A stretch of DNA of 64,000 nucleotides from Oscillospiraceae bacterium (lineage in GTDB: Bacteria; Bacillota; Clostridia; Oscillospirales; Oscillospiraceae): contig DAOUQJ010000005.1 of the NCBI GenBank assembly GCA_030625685.1, positions 1-64,000 on the forward strand, read 5' to 3'. The notes under the pieces are model-generated. The model was not told the origin of the DNA, ran no database searches, and saw only the letters and a program-made list of their open reading frames with translations. The position numbers were made by a program, and so were the translations under genes. This document shows, in pieces, positions 63,902 through 64,000 of this stretch. Positions within the stretch are counted from its first letter, which is position 1. Every line of letters starts with the position of its first letter.

Positions 63902-64000
63902 ATGGACGATAACATTTTTTATAAAAAATTATTTCTATTCACAAGTGCAACTTTCTTTATATTATTACTGTCTTATTATTCTTTTTGGATTTTTGGAGCA
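63902..64000 (+). CDS. Start of a membrane protein (partial, runs off right edge)
   Basis: ATG 63902 after AAGGATTGAATT opens a frame of at least 33 codons with a hydrophobic segment (LFLFTSATFFILLLSYYSFWIF). No more can be said from this window. Confidence 0.45.
   Translation, partial: MDDNIFYKKLFLFTSATFFILLLSYYSFWIFGA

Noticed and set aside
1-64000. CRISPR array
   Set aside because: No regularly spaced direct repeats were found. The repeats present are hairpins, terminators, prophage duplications and protein-domain repeats.

Overview
The window comes from a low-GC Gram-positive anaerobe, most likely a member of the Clostridia. The pointers are AT-rich third positions, strong AGGAGG-type ribosome binding sites, S-layer homology (SLH) proteins, a short-chain acyl-CoA dehydrogenase, and a siphophage of the HK97/phi13 tail type. 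I cannot name the species from sequence alone.

Region 1 (1-35413) is most of one apparently intact prophage. Its left end, with the rest of the endolysin, lies outside the window. Late genes run leftwards from terminase (16378) through portal, protease, capsid, connectors, tail tube, a frameshifted tail chaperone, tape measure and tail tip to lysis. A cargo cassette of small membrane proteins (16888-20146) separates them from the late regulator (20389-20793). The leftward early operon (21882-26812) carries HTH, DnaC-like, replisome organizer, SSB, HNHc nuclease and AbrB-like genes. The lysogeny switch has a Cro-like gene and a repressor diverging from an operator cluster near 28716-28842, followed by an ImmA-type protease. 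Between immA and the integrase sits a two-gene OLD-nuclease/UvrD-helicase operon (29930-34174) with the architecture of a Gabija anti-phage system. The integrase ends next to a copy of the 3' end of tmRNA (ssrA) and its terminator, so ssrA is the likely attachment gene.

Region 2 (35414-49453) starts with a broken second integrase. It then carries a leftward unit with a giant SLH-anchored surface protein (1743 aa), a phage tail-collar-domain protein and a large LuxR-type ATPase regulator. Next come a small palindromic element, a second ssrA 3'-end/terminator copy, a broken SLH gene and two WYL-domain regulators.

Region 3 (49593-54509) looks like ordinary chromosome: acyl-CoA dehydrogenase, UV damage endonuclease UvsE, tRNA-Asn, an Asn-rich peptide gene and an Fe-S oxidoreductase.

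Region 4 (54665-61525) contains scattered remnants, in the same order and orientation as in the intact prophage: terS, HNH, hairpin, regulator gene, immA tail, integrase, ssrA 3' end. It is therefore a decayed sister prophage. Its cargo has survived: a methyltransferase, nitroreductase plus AraC regulator, a Qnr-like pentapeptide protein, a membrane protein and a glycine-betaine-type binding lipoprotein.

Region 5 (61728-64000) repeats the theme with a truncated SLH gene and a third repressor/immA remnant, followed by a GreA-family gene and the start of a membrane protein. Overall this is an ssrA integration hotspot. Related phages kept their backbone but swapped cargo at fixed places, most clearly just downstream of immA.
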